Shown here piece by piece: positions 25,473 through 34,088 of a stretch of DNA of 64,000 nucleotides. The position numbers were made by a program, and so were the translations under genes. Source of the stretch: CAIXQW01 sp046049675 (GTDB taxonomy: Bacteria > Bacteroidota > Bacteroidia > Chitinophagales > Chitinophagaceae); contig JBJORA010000028.1 of NCBI GenBank assembly GCA_046049675.1, positions 1 to 64,000 on the forward strand, given 5' to 3'. The notes below the pieces were generated by a model. The model was given only the letters and a program-made list of their open reading frames with translations. It was not told the DNA's origin and did no database searches. Position 1 is the first letter of the stretch, and every line of letters starts with the position of its first letter.

Positions 25473-26822
25473 ATGAGCAATACACACGCACTTACAGCCA
25501 TTAGCCCAGTAGACGGCCGTTACGCTTCACAAACACAAAGCCTACAAAAGTACATGAGCGAGCATGCCTTAATGCAGTATCGTGTAAAGGTGGAAATTCT
25601 ATACTTTATAGAACTTAGTAAGATTGATATTATAAAGCTCAATGCAAAGCAAATCAAAGCCTTGCACCTCATCTATCAGAATTTTAGCGCAAAGGATGCA
25701 CAAGAAATAAAAAACACAGAAAAAACCACTAATCACGATGTAAAAGCTGTTGAGTATTTTATTAAAAAAAGACTGCCTACGCTCAAGCTAGAAAAGTATG
25801 CCGAGTTTGTACACTTTGGTTTAACCAGTCAGGATATCAATAATACTGCAATACCGATGCTATGGCGCGATGCATTAGAAGAAGTGTATTTGCCAGAGTT
25901 GATTCAAGTATTAGATATTTTGCTAGAAGAAGCAAAAGCTTGGAAAGATATTAGTATGCTAGCTCGCACACATGGTCAGTCGGCTAGTCCAACTGCATTA
26001 GGTAAAGAGATGATGGTTTTTGTAGAACGCCTTGGCAACCAAATTGGTACTTTAGAGCAATTGAATCATCATGCCAAGTTTGGCGGTGCAACAGGCAATT
26101 TCAATGCGCACGTGGTTGCATATCCAAAAGTAAATTGGGAAGCCTTTGCCGATACATTTGTAAACGAAATTCTTGGTCTTACACGCAGCCAATACACAAC
26201 GCAAATTGAACACTACGATATGTTTGCTGCACAATGCGATGCATTAAAGCGCATCAATACTATTCTCATAGACTTTAGCAGAGATATTTGGACGTACGTA
26301 AGCATGGACTACTTTAAGCAAAGAACCAAAGCTGGCGAAGTAGGTAGCAGTGCCATGCCACATAAAGTAAATCCAATAGACTTTGAAAATGCAGAAGGCA
26401 ACTTAGGTATTGCGAATGCGCTATTAGAACACTTTGCTACAAAATTGCCAATCAGCCGTTTGCAGCGCGACCTTACCGATAGCACTGTTTTGCGTAATAT
26501 CGGCGTGCCTTTGGCGCACATGCAAATTGCTTTAAACAGTTTACGAAAAGGCATCAGCAAATTAGTTGTCAACGAAGCAAAAATTGCACAAGATCTCGAC
26601 AATAACTGGGCTGTAGTTGCAGAAGCTATTCAAACTGTTTTACGTCGCGAAAATTTTCCTAAGCCATACGAGGCACTTAAAGATTTAACGAGAGGCGCTG
26701 CGCAAATCAATCGCGAAAGTTTGCATGCTTTTATTGATACACTTAAGGTAAGTGCGGAGGTGAAGAAAGAGTTGAAGAAGATAACGCCTAGCGGGTATGT
26801 AGGTGTGGCGAAGAAGATGTAG
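25473..26822 (+). CDS. purB: Adenylosuccinate lyase
   Basis: A 449-aa enzyme of the fumarase/aspartase superfamily that catalyses two fumarate-releasing steps of purine synthesis (SAICAR to AICAR, and adenylosuccinate to AMP). The N-terminal ALTAISPVDGRY is typical of PurB. HFGLTSQDINNTA contains the conserved TSxD region, ARTHGQSASPT a substrate-binding region, and GSSAMPHKVNPIDFENAEGN is the family signature loop. Length matches the E. coli-like subgroup (~456 aa). It is monocistronic here. Confidence 0.97.
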   Translation: MSNTHALTAISPVDGRYASQTQSLQKYMSEHALMQYRVKVEILYFIELSKIDIIKLNAKQIKALHLIYQNFSAKDAQEIKNTEKTTNHDVKAVEYFIKKRLPTLKLEKYAEFVHFGLTSQDINNTAIPMLWRDALEEVYLPELIQVLDILLEEAKAWKDISMLARTHGQSASPTALGKEMMVFVERLGNQIGTLEQLNHHAKFGGATGNFNAHVVAYPKVNWEAFADTFVNEILGLTRSQYTTQIEHYDMFAAQCDALKRINTILIDFSRDIWTYVSMDYFKQRTKAGEVGSSAMPHKVNPIDFENAEGNLGIANALLEHFATKLPISRLQRDLTDSTVLRNIGVPLAHMQIALNSLRKGISKLVVNEAKIAQDLDNNWAVVAEAIQTVLRRENFPKPYEALKDLTRGAAQINRESLHAFIDTLKVSAEVKKELKKITPSGYVGVAKKM

Positions 26823-26878
26823 GAATACTTGCTCTAAAATTTTGATATTAGAAACCACACACTGTCAAGTCAAAAGCA

Positions 26879-27139
26879 ATGCAGCCCCAACTAAAACCAA
26901 TCCCCAAAAAATTTCAAGACTACCGCAATAAACACAAAGAGGAAGGCTTAAAGGCCATCGCAGAAATGCAACGCCAACCATACACCCTTGCACAAGCTGA
27001 AGCAAACCTTGACAAGCTGCGCGCCGAAAGATTGACCGCTAGGTTATTTGCCTCCGCTCTTTGTTCTCCGCTCTCGCTCTTCGCACTGTGTCCTGCTCTG
27101 TTCCCCGCTCTGTCAAATAACAAGCTGCACTTGCTATGA
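26879..27139 (+). CDS. Small basic protein of unknown function running into a repeat
   Basis: An 86-aa frame. The first ~50 residues are lysine- and glutamate-rich and helical (KFQDYRNKHKEEGLKAIAEMQ). The last ~33 residues are encoded by a CGCTCT-rich repeat also found at 27770-27815 and have an unnatural Leu/Ser/Pro composition. The real gene may have been longer, and its 3' end replaced when the repeat or the toxin-antitoxin module arrived. No family is recognised. Confidence 0.4.
   Translation: MQPQLKPIPKKFQDYRNKHKEEGLKAIAEMQRQPYTLAQAEANLDKLRAERLTARLFASALCSPLSLFALCPALFPALSNNKLHLL
27053..27115. repeat. CGCTCT-rich repeat, left copy flanking the PIN module
   Basis: CGCTCTTTG-T-TCTCCGCTC is followed by TCGCTCT, then a further CCCCGCTCTGTCA. 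It matches 27771-27815 with one mismatch over ~27 bp and a length difference in the centre. The two copies bracket the toxin-antitoxin genes at 27170-27731. Confidence 0.65.
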
Positions 27140-27162
27140 GATTAATAAAAATTGTATCTTTG
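27131..27162 (+). promoter_or_regulatory. Promoter of the PIN toxin-antitoxin pair
   Basis: TTG at 27131-27133 and TATCTTTG at 27155-27162 are separated by 21 nt, a good match to TTG-N(17-23)-TAnnTTTG. The antitoxin ATG lies 7 nt after the -7 box, so the transcript would start at or next to the start codon. Confidence 0.65.
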
Positions 27163-27169
27163 CAGTGTG

Positions 27170-27313
27170 ATGACTTTATTAGTACCTATTAAAACCAAGC
27201 CAAAGGCTTACAAAACGAAAGCACAGGCGGTTAAGGAAATTAGTAAATCTATCAACAAGAGCATTACGGATAAGTACCTAAAAAAACTCTTGAATGATAG
27301 TAATTACAGATAG
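27170..27313 (+). CDS. Probable antitoxin of a PIN-domain toxin-antitoxin pair
   Basis: A 47-aa frame beginning MTLLVPIKTKPKAYKTK and ending LLNDSNYR. Its 3' end overlaps the PIN toxin start by 20 nt, the usual translational coupling of antitoxin and toxin. It is lysine-rich, with a helical region AVKEISKSINKSITDKYLKKLL. It has its own good promoter directly upstream. The sequence is not a family I can name, so the antitoxin role is inferred from position, size and overlap. It is short enough to be missed by standard gene callers. Confidence 0.65.
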   Translation: MTLLVPIKTKPKAYKTKAQAVKEISKSINKSITDKYLKKLLNDSNYR

Positions 27314-27731
27314 CAGCATAATTGTTAGTGCTCTTATTAGTCCAAAGGGCACGATTGCAAATATTTTTAAGTCAAAAAGCAGGTTGCAATTTATGGCGCC
27401 TAGCTTTTTGCTAGATGAAGTAGAAAATCACTTTGGGAAGATACTGGCTAATTCTACATTAAGTAGAAGTGAATTGAAGTCAGAGTTCACCTATCTTAAG
27501 AGTAAAATCAAATTTATTGAGCTAGAAGATATTCCCAAGAAGAGGATTTTGCAAGCTATCGCTATCGTGCAAGACATCGATATTGATGATGCCTTTTTTG
27601 TTGCAATAAATCGCACATTCGGACACAAAATTTGGACTACAGATAGAAAACTAGCTAATGGACTAGTCCGTAAAGGTTACGATATCTGTGTAACCACCAC
27701 GTTTCTTTCAAAGCAATTATATAAAAAGTAG
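27294..27731 (+). CDS. PIN-domain ribonuclease toxin
   Basis: A 145-aa protein of the 'toxin component, PIN family' type. The metal-binding acidic residues are visible: D6 in MIVITDSSI, E42/E44 in LLDEVENH, D96-D99 in DIDIDDAFFVA and D117 in WTTDRKL. PIN toxins cleave RNA (often tRNA or mRNA) with Mg2+. It overlaps the 47-aa antitoxin candidate by 20 nt. The pair is bracketed by CGCTCT-rich repeats at 27053 and 27771, which may mark its insertion. Confidence 0.85.
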   Translation: MIVITDSSIIVSALISPKGTIANIFKSKSRLQFMAPSFLLDEVENHFGKILANSTLSRSELKSEFTYLKSKIKFIELEDIPKKRILQAIAIVQDIDIDDAFFVAINRTFGHKIWTTDRKLANGLVRKGYDICVTTTFLSKQLYKK

Positions 27732-27770
27732 CCTGTTGTTTCACTTGGTCTTTCATCTTGCATATCTCAC

Positions 27771-27815
27771 TTCGCTCTTTGCTCTCCGCTCTCGCTCTAT
27801 TATCCCGCTCTGCCA
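27771..27815. repeat. CGCTCT-rich repeat, right copy flanking the PIN module
   Basis: CGCTCTTTGCTCTCCGCTC is followed by TCGCTCT and then CCCGCTCTGCCA. It is the partner of the copy at 27053-27115, in the same orientation. Confidence 0.65.
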
Positions 27816-27906
27816 CACTCCGTTTATCACGCCCCACAACCACCGCCCACACCTAGCTTGTACTATCGCTAAATGCTACTAATTTTGCGAGCACAGTTTC
27901 AGCAAT

Positions 27907-28566
27907 ATGGCAACAACGTTCGATAATATTTTAGGCAAACTAAAAAACGTACTTTTTGAAGGGCAAACACCACCTGCAGCAAGTACAACAAATGCAGCTC
28001 CAGTAGCCGCTACACCCGTTACAAATACAACAAGTGCAAGTAATGTTGCAGCAAGTGGTACTATGGTGCAAAAAGTACACGAACTGCTCGATAAAATGAA
28101 TGCGCCCGGTATAGACTTTATGGAATTGTGGGATGCCACTAGTGCCATGGGTGCCTTGAGCGAACAAAATGTAAGCAATGCTTTTCTTGCACTAAAAGTT
28201 GCAAGCGGCAACACCTTAAGCAAGCAACATATTATAAGCAGTGGCAATAATTATGCTACACAGCTTCGTACTGCTCTTGAGCAAGATGTGCAACAAAAAT
28301 TGCAGATGAAGCAAAACCACTTGCAGCAAAAGCAAAGTTCCCTCACAAGTTTGCAGCAAGAAGTAGATGGCATCAAACAACAAATAGCAGCCTTGCAAAG
28401 TACCCTCAACGATAAGGAGCAGCAACTGGCACAACTGAATAGCGCCAACGATAGCACAGTACAAGATATAGACCGCAAAGTTGCAGAAGGCGAAGCTGCA
28501 GTACAAGTGGTATTGGGTGAAATTGCACAGTTATTAAGCCTTGCCGACAAAGCGATACCAGCATAG
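27907..28566 (+). CDS. Coiled-coil protein of unknown function (first gene of three-gene cluster)
   Basis: A 219-aa protein without signal peptide or membrane segment. Residues 1-20 are a short conserved-looking head (FDNILGKLKNVLFEG), 24-55 an Ala/Thr-rich low-complexity linker, 55-120 a helical domain (VQKVHELLDKMNAPGIDFMELWDATSAM), and 125-215 a long Gln/Leu-rich coiled coil. It is probably cytoplasmic and oligomeric. Two membrane proteins follow on the same strand with gaps of 69 and 49 nt, which suggests a functional set. I do not recognise the family. Confidence 0.75.
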   Translation: MATTFDNILGKLKNVLFEGQTPPAASTTNAAPVAATPVTNTTSASNVAASGTMVQKVHELLDKMNAPGIDFMELWDATSAMGALSEQNVSNAFLALKVASGNTLSKQHIISSGNNYATQLRTALEQDVQQKLQMKQNHLQQKQSSLTSLQQEVDGIKQQIAALQSTLNDKEQQLAQLNSANDSTVQDIDRKVAEGEAAVQVVLGEIAQLLSLADKAIPA

Positions 28567-28635
28567 AAAATTTGCTTTTAGAAATTACAGATATTACTTA
28601 ACAACAATTACCTTCACAATCTAAACTTTGTATTA

Positions 28636-29751
28636 ATGAGTACAGAACTAAAAACAATTGATACCAAAACACTTCCTGCCGAAGTGCAAAGCTTGCCCAT
28701 ATTTAAAGTATTGGGTAATCAAATTCGCACTACGGTGCAAAGCCCAGAAAGCAAAAAGGTTTTTGCCAATGTATTATTTTGGGGGGCTTTGTTACTAGGC
28801 TCTTATTGGTTTTTAACGAACCTAGATAATATTCTAGGCACGGTAGAAAAAATGGTTAAGCTTGTAGTATGGGGTATCTCTTTACTTGTGCTTATCCTAC
28901 TTGCACCACGTATCGTAAAGTTCTTGCATAACGCAGGTAAAACTTTATTGTTCAAAGGCGAGAAAGAAATGATTCGTCGTAATCCGATAGAAACTTTACA
29001 AATCTTAAACAACGATGCAAAGGATACTTTGAAAAAAGTAAAAGAAAAAATTGCAAGTGTAGATGGTGTGCGTATCAATTTGATTACAGATGCCGAGAAG
29101 AGTAAAAGCGAAGCTGAAACGCGCTATCAGCAAGTGGTAAAGCTTACACAAGAAAGCGCTGCACTAGAAAAAGAAGCAGCAGAGCTAGATGGTGCCGGAC
29201 AAAAAGAACGCGCCAATGCCTTAAAGCGTCAAGCCAACGAGGTACGTGTAACTGCTACTTTACGCAAGCAAGAAGGTGAGGCAAGCGAGCAAAATGGTCG
29301 CCAATATGCACAATATGCTAATCAGTTTAGTAAAGTACTAGAAGTACTGCGCGACAACGAAAGTGCTGCACGCATTTATGTAAATGCATTGGGTAGTAGT
29401 ATTGGCATTATCGAAAAGAAAATGGAAGCCACTACCAAAATGAAAAGTGCAACAGAAGGTTTGGCAGATGTGTTTAATGTAAAAGAAAGCTGGCGTTTTA
29501 CTGAGGCTATGAATGCTGCAACAGGCGCAATTAGCCAAAACATTGCGAGCATACGCAGCAACCTCGAGTTCTTAGACCAAAACAGTAATGTGTCTATGAC
29601 GGGCACTGCTAGCCAAAGCGAATTAGAGTCGTTTAGCAAGCAAGTAAGCGAAGGCCGTTTAATGAGCTTAAATGTTGGCGAAATTGCAGAGGCTTCGCAT
29701 GAATTAACAAGCGAGCAAAAAGTAGATAAAGGATTCAATCTTTTGGACTAA
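28636..29751 (+). CDS. Membrane-anchored coiled-coil protein of unknown function (second gene of cluster)
   Basis: A 371-aa protein. Two hydrophobic segments lie at ~48-65 (VLFWGALLLGSYWFLTNL) and ~75-92 (VVWGISLLVLILLAP). A long, highly charged coiled coil (~120-260; KSEAETRYQQVVKLTQESAAL) recalls PspA/IM30-like helices. The C-terminal ~100 residues are helical. With two membrane passes, both termini are predicted on the same, cytoplasmic side, so the coil would face the cytoplasm and could meet the coiled coil of the protein at 27907. Any role in membrane stress is a guess. Confidence 0.75.
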   Translation: MSTELKTIDTKTLPAEVQSLPIFKVLGNQIRTTVQSPESKKVFANVLFWGALLLGSYWFLTNLDNILGTVEKMVKLVVWGISLLVLILLAPRIVKFLHNAGKTLLFKGEKEMIRRNPIETLQILNNDAKDTLKKVKEKIASVDGVRINLITDAEKSKSEAETRYQQVVKLTQESAALEKEAAELDGAGQKERANALKRQANEVRVTATLRKQEGEASEQNGRQYAQYANQFSKVLEVLRDNESAARIYVNALGSSIGIIEKKMEATTKMKSATEGLADVFNVKESWRFTEAMNAATGAISQNIASIRSNLEFLDQNSNVSMTGTASQSELESFSKQVSEGRLMSLNVGEIAEASHELTSEQKVDKGFNLLD

Positions 29752-29800
29752 ACAAAGTATTACTAAGAAAAAATAACAGTATAATTTTTTTTATTACACA

Positions 29801-30856
29801 ATGGAAAGCAGAAAATCAACTTGGTCAACATTGCGTTGGCCCTTTAAGGCAATCGTAATTGCAGCACCACTTTTACTTATTGGATATCTTGGTGTGCAAA
29901 ATGGCTGGTTCAAAGGTGGTGGCAGCAGCACAGTGGAAAGCCCTAGCATGCCAGGCAATAATAACGCAGGTGGCAATGGCGAAGGCGGCAGCACAGCTTC
30001 TAAGAATACAAGTAGCGGTGGCGATACTAAAGCAGCGAGCAATGGTGGTCGTAGCTTTAACTATCAGCCGCAAGACCCAATTGGCGGCACGCTAAAAGGT
30101 ATTGTAGAAGTAGGCGCAACAGGCTTTAATGCATTTGTAATTAATGTAGATAAGGACAAGCGTTACAAAGTGATTATGAAAGAATTTGGTAAAAGCTTTG
30201 TGTACGAAAATCTTGCAACGACAGAAGATATTCGTAAAGGTTTACGCGACTATATCGCTAATATTTCTGCCAAAGGTGTAAGTAGCCGTAATGTGCATTT
30301 TGTAATCAGCAGCGGCGCACAAAAAGTGGAAAAAACAAAAGTAATCGCCGACGAGCTAAAGAAGATGGGTTATGTGGTAAACCTTGTAACGCCTGAGCAA
30401 GAGGGTAAGCTAGCGCTAAAGAGCGTATTGCCAAAAGAATACTACGACAATAGTTTTGTAGTAGACATTGGCAGCGGTAACACAAAAATTAGTTGGCCAA
30501 ACGGCGAAGCTATTTCTTCTAAAGAAGCGCCAGGTGCCAAGTACTACGAGAAGCAAATGAGTGATGCTGATGTAGCTGGGCAGGTAAAAGCTGCTGCTGC
30601 ATTAGTACCTTCTAACAAGCGTAGTGTATGTTTTATAATTGGTGGTGTGCCGTTTCAAATGGCTAAGCAAGTTCGCCAAGGCGAAGAGCGTTATACCGTA
30701 TTGGGTGAGCCAAGCAGTTACACTGCTGGCACAGATGCTAAGCTTAAATGTGGCCTTAATATTTACAAGGCATTAAAAGATGCAACTGGTTGCGACACAT
30801 TTGTATTTGATTGGGATGCAAACTTTAGCATCGGTTTCTTGTTAAGCCTGCCATAA
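29801..30856 (+). CDS. Membrane-anchored Ppx/GppA-like actin-fold protein (third gene of cluster)
   Basis: A 351-aa protein. The N-terminus is basic, then one membrane segment (~16-35), a Gly/Ser/Asn-rich linker (~38-85), and a globular domain. The domain has VEVGATGFNAFVINVD and VVDIGSGNTKISW, which resemble the two phosphate-binding loops of the Ppx/GppA exopolyphosphatase-actin superfamily. The segment between (NVHFVISSGAQKVEKTK ... VNLVTPEQEGKLAL) also follows Ppx order. Positive-inside charges place this nucleotide-type fold outside the cytoplasm, which is unusual. The overall length of the domain is shorter than true Ppx, so catalysis is uncertain. Confidence 0.7.
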   Translation: MESRKSTWSTLRWPFKAIVIAAPLLLIGYLGVQNGWFKGGGSSTVESPSMPGNNNAGGNGEGGSTASKNTSSGGDTKAASNGGRSFNYQPQDPIGGTLKGIVEVGATGFNAFVINVDKDKRYKVIMKEFGKSFVYENLATTEDIRKGLRDYIANISAKGVSSRNVHFVISSGAQKVEKTKVIADELKKMGYVVNLVTPEQEGKLALKSVLPKEYYDNSFVVDIGSGNTKISWPNGEAISSKEAPGAKYYEKQMSDADVAGQVKAAAALVPSNKRSVCFIIGGVPFQMAKQVRQGEERYTVLGEPSSYTAGTDAKLKCGLNIYKALKDATGCDTFVFDWDANFSIGFLLSLP

Positions 30857-30863
30857 TAGGCTG

Positions 30864-31379
30864 ATGACAGAGATTAATTTTAATTCAAAAATCCAACCCT
30901 GCATTATTTTTAATAATTGTGCAGAGGAAGCGATTAATGCCTATGTCAATCTTTTTCCAAAGAGTGGCATAGAAATGCTGATGTATTGGGAGCAGCAGGC
31001 CGATTATCAATGGAAAGATAATACCAGCTTTGCGAGTAATAAAGTACGCTTTGCAGGTTTTAGTTTATGCGGTCTCAACATCATGGCATTTGATAGCCCC
31101 GGTTTTGCTCCAACAGATACAATTAGTTTTTTTGTGCATTGCCGCGACCAAGCAGAAGTAGACAAATACTACGATTTTTTTGCAGCAGAAGGCACAGCAA
31201 AGCCTTGCGGATGGGTAACAGATAAGTGGGGTGTAAGTTGGCAAATTGTGCCTCTGCGCTTTAACGAAATGATGCGCGATGAAAATCCCAAAAAAGTAAA
31301 AGCTGTACTTGATGCCATGCTAAGCATGCACAAGTTTGATATTGCAGGGCTAGAGCAGGCTTATGCAGGTGTTGAGTAG
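30864..31379 (+). CDS. VOC-family (PhnB/glyoxalase-like) protein
   Basis: A 171-aa protein of the PhnB-like branch of the vicinal oxygen chelate fold. The opening KIQPCIIFNNCAEEAINAYVNLFP matches the usual FxGNAEEAxxFY element. FAGFSLCGLNIMAFDSPGFAPTDTISFFVHC and GWVTDKWGVSWQIVP follow the conserved order. Members include 3-demethylubiquinone methyltransferase-like and antibiotic-resistance-like proteins, but most have no known substrate. It starts 8 nt after the Ppx/GppA-like gene, so it may be co-transcribed with that cluster. Confidence 0.85.
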   Translation: MTEINFNSKIQPCIIFNNCAEEAINAYVNLFPKSGIEMLMYWEQQADYQWKDNTSFASNKVRFAGFSLCGLNIMAFDSPGFAPTDTISFFVHCRDQAEVDKYYDFFAAEGTAKPCGWVTDKWGVSWQIVPLRFNEMMRDENPKKVKAVLDAMLSMHKFDIAGLEQAYAGVE

Positions 31380-31383
31380 ATGC

Positions 31384-32841
31384 TTAAATCTCTACGCATA
31401 CATTCTTTACTTCTGTAAAAAACTTTAGGGCATCCCAACCACCTTCTCTACCGACACCACTATTGAGCATGCCACCAAAAGGTGTGCGCAAATCGCGCAG
31501 CAACCAGCAGTTGACCCACACAATGCCGCAGTTTACGTTATTAGCAACATGCTGAGCAGTAGAAATATTCTGCGTCCATACAGTAGCTGCAAGGCCATAA
31601 GTACTTGCGTTAGCCAAAGCAATAGCATCTTCTGTAGTGCTAAATTTTTGTAGTGTAACCACAGGTCCAAAAATTTCTTCCATGTTTGTGCGACAGTTCG
31701 GACCAAGATTTTCTAGTACCGTGGGCGCTACGTAAAAACCTTTGCTATGTTCGCCTTCTAGCGTAATGGCATGGCCGCCACAAAGCACTGTTGCACCTTC
31801 TTGCTTAGCTAATTCAATGCAACCAAGTATTTTATTGAAGTGTAGTTCACTTACTACAGCACCTTGCTTGCTGCTATCATCAAGCGGAGACCCTACTGTT
31901 AGCTTTTGTACACGTGCAACAAATTCTGCTTTGAATTTGTCATAGATACTTTCGTGAATTAGTAATCTGCTACTGCACAAGCATATTTGCCCTTGATTGC
32001 TAAAACTACTTTGTACAACAGTGCGCATGGTTTTGTCCCAATCGCAATCATCAAAAACAATACAAGGATTTTTACCGCCAAGCTCTAAGCTCAATTTCTT
32101 AAACATCGGCGCAGCAGTACGCGCAATATCTTCGCCGGCTCTAGTACTGCCAGTGAAACTAATTGCTTTAATCGCTTTATGTGCAACAATAGCAGCGCCA
32201 CATTCTGGACCAGTACCGTGCAAAATATTAAGTACACCTGCAGGCAAACCAGCCTCTGTAGCAATTTGAGCAAGTAAATATGCTGTAACAGGCGTCACCT
32301 CGCTAGGCTTTGCAATCACACAATTACCTGCTGCAAGGGCGGGTGCAATTTTCCATGTAAACAAATATAGCGGCAAGTTCCAAGGACTAATACAACCCAC
32401 AACACCTACAGGCTGGCGCAGCGTATAGTTGACAGCTTTTGCACCCATGCTATGGCTTTCGCTTGCAAAGTGCATAATGCCAGTGGCAAAAAAACGAAAA
32501 TTGCTACTTGCACGCGGAATATCTACCATTTTGCACAGCCACAGCGGCTTACCATTATCGGTACACTCTGCCAAAGCCAATTCTTCGTGATACTGGTCTA
32601 TCAAATCTGCAATGCGATTGAGTATTGTAAAACGCTGCTCTGTACTTGTGTTTTGCCAAGCTATTTGCGCAGCTTGTGCCGCTTCTACAGCCAATTGAAC
32701 ATCAGCCGCGGTACTACTAGCGATGCTGCCAAAAACCTCGCCTGTAGCAGGATTTACATTATCTGCAAACTTGCCTTCTTGCGGCGCAACATAAGCACCA
32801 TTAATATAATTAAGCACTTGTTGATAGGCTGGTAGTGGCAT
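31384..32841 (-). CDS. NAD(P)-dependent aldehyde dehydrogenase
   Basis: A 485-aa ALDH-superfamily enzyme that oxidises an aldehyde to the acid. Visible sites are SPWNLP with oxyanion N155, FTGSTRAG in the cofactor-binding loop, general base E253 in SLELGGKNP, and nucleophile C287 in FSNQGQICLCSSR. Similarity in phrasing to hydroxymuconic-semialdehyde and betaine-aldehyde dehydrogenases is evident, but the substrate cannot be set from sequence alone. A near-consensus -7 box (TAACTTTA) ends 4 nt before the ATG. The facing VOC gene stops 4 nt from its stop codon (convergent). Confidence 0.93.
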   Translation of the reverse strand: MPLPAYQQVLNYINGAYVAPQEGKFADNVNPATGEVFGSIASSTAADVQLAVEAAQAAQIAWQNTSTEQRFTILNRIADLIDQYHEELALAECTDNGKPLWLCKMVDIPRASSNFRFFATGIMHFASESHSMGAKAVNYTLRQPVGVVGCISPWNLPLYLFTWKIAPALAAGNCVIAKPSEVTPVTAYLLAQIATEAGLPAGVLNILHGTGPECGAAIVAHKAIKAISFTGSTRAGEDIARTAAPMFKKLSLELGGKNPCIVFDDCDWDKTMRTVVQSSFSNQGQICLCSSRLLIHESIYDKFKAEFVARVQKLTVGSPLDDSSKQGAVVSELHFNKILGCIELAKQEGATVLCGGHAITLEGEHSKGFYVAPTVLENLGPNCRTNMEEIFGPVVTLQKFSTTEDAIALANASTYGLAATVWTQNISTAQHVANNVNCGIVWVNCWLLRDLRTPFGGMLNSGVGREGGWDALKFFTEVKNVCVEI

Positions 32842-32950
32842 GTGGTAAAGTTATAGCAATTCTAATTATCAATTATTTGCGATTGCAATATTTCAGCCAT
32901 AATGCCTTGCTAAATCGTAGATGATTCTTTCATTTGTGTGGCCTAGCTAC

Positions 32951-32958
32951 TACCTTTG
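32951..32958 (+). promoter_or_regulatory. -7 box immediately before pyrD
   Basis: TACCTTTG lies 6 nt before ATG 32965. The expected start of transcription falls on or beside the start codon, suggesting a leaderless message. No TTG is present at 17-23 nt spacing (the nearest is 14 nt). Confidence 0.5.
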
Positions 32959-32964
32959 CATGGC

Positions 32965-33990
32965 ATGTATAAACTTGTAAAGAAAATTCTGTTTCGCTAC
33001 GACCCCGAAGATGTACATCATAAAGTACTGAACTGGTTAGCCAAAGCCTATAATACGGGCTTGGGCAAGCGTTATCTTACAAGCAACTATAGCTATGCGC
33101 ATAAAAGTTTAGAACGTAATATTTTTGGATTAACGTTTAAGAATCCTGTTGGCTTGGCTGCTGGCTTTGATAAAGATGCAAAATACCTAGATGAGTTAAG
33201 CTGCCTTGGTTTTGGCTTTATTGAAATTGGTACAGTGACGCCGCGCGCCCAAGATGGCAATGAGAAACCACGTCTGTTTCGCTTGCCAGCAGATTGTGCC
33301 ATCGTCAATCGTATGGGTTTTAACAACGAAGGAGTGGACGCAGCGGTAGAACGATTAAAAAATAAACCTGACAATATTATTATTGGTGGCAATATTGGAA
33401 AAAATAAAACAACACCCAACGAAAATGCGTTAGATGACTACATCTATTGCTTCGAAAAACTATTCAACTATGTAGATTATTTTGTGGTGAATGTAAGTAG
33501 CCCCAACACGCCAAATTTGCGTGAGCTACAAGATAAAGAGCCACTGCAAAAGTTGCTCTTAGAGTTGCAAAATAGAAATTTAATGCACCCAGAGCCAAAA
33601 CCGATTCTATTAAAAATTGCGCCGGATGTAACTGATACACAGCTCGACGATATTATTGATATAGCACAATCTGTACCACTAGCGGGTATTGTAGCAACCA
33701 ATACAACCATTAGTAGAGATGGTTTGCAAAGTCCAAGCGAAATGGTAAGCGATATGGGTCAAGGTGGACTAAGTGGTAAACCTGTAAAAAAGCGCAGCAC
33801 AGAAATAGTACAGTATATTGCTACAAAAACAAATGGCACTTTGCCAATTATAGCTGTTGGTGGTATTTTTAATGAGAAAGATGCCAAAGAAAAACTAGAT
33901 GCGGGAGCCAGTCTTGTGCAAGTGTATACGGGCTTTATTTATAGTGGACCAGGTATTGCCAAAAATATTTGTAAAGCCTTGGCTAGCTAG
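32965..33990 (+). CDS. pyrD: Quinone-dependent dihydroorotate dehydrogenase
   Basis: A 341-aa class 2 dihydroorotate dehydrogenase, the membrane-associated FMN enzyme of pyrimidine synthesis. It contains NPVGLAAGFDKDA, GFGFIEIGTVTP, NRMGFNNEG, and NVSSPNTPNLRELQ with the catalytic-base serine of class 2 enzymes. The C-terminal VGGIFNEKDAKEKLDAGASLVQVYTGFIY is the FMN phosphate site. The N-terminal extension (MYKLVKKILFRYDPEDVHHK) is the quinone-side helix region. I start at ATG 32965 rather than an in-frame TTG at 32956, which lies within the -7 box. Confidence 0.96.
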   Translation: MYKLVKKILFRYDPEDVHHKVLNWLAKAYNTGLGKRYLTSNYSYAHKSLERNIFGLTFKNPVGLAAGFDKDAKYLDELSCLGFGFIEIGTVTPRAQDGNEKPRLFRLPADCAIVNRMGFNNEGVDAAVERLKNKPDNIIIGGNIGKNKTTPNENALDDYIYCFEKLFNYVDYFVVNVSSPNTPNLRELQDKEPLQKLLLELQNRNLMHPEPKPILLKIAPDVTDTQLDDIIDIAQSVPLAGIVATNTTISRDGLQSPSEMVSDMGQGGLSGKPVKKRSTEIVQYIATKTNGTLPIIAVGGIFNEKDAKEKLDAGASLVQVYTGFIYSGPGIAKNICKALAS

Positions 33991-34088
33991 GGTTTAGGTT
34001 ACCATTTGTTGAATATAGCAACCCCTCATCCATTGCTTTTATGGCACATTGAGGGCATGCACTATATTTGCACTTCTATACATCAACA

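Noticed and set aside
34063..34070. TATATTTG as the TerC gene promoter
   Set aside because: The -7 match is good but no TTG lies at acceptable spacing (11 or 27 nt), and the start codon is 18 nt away, so support is too weak to list it.
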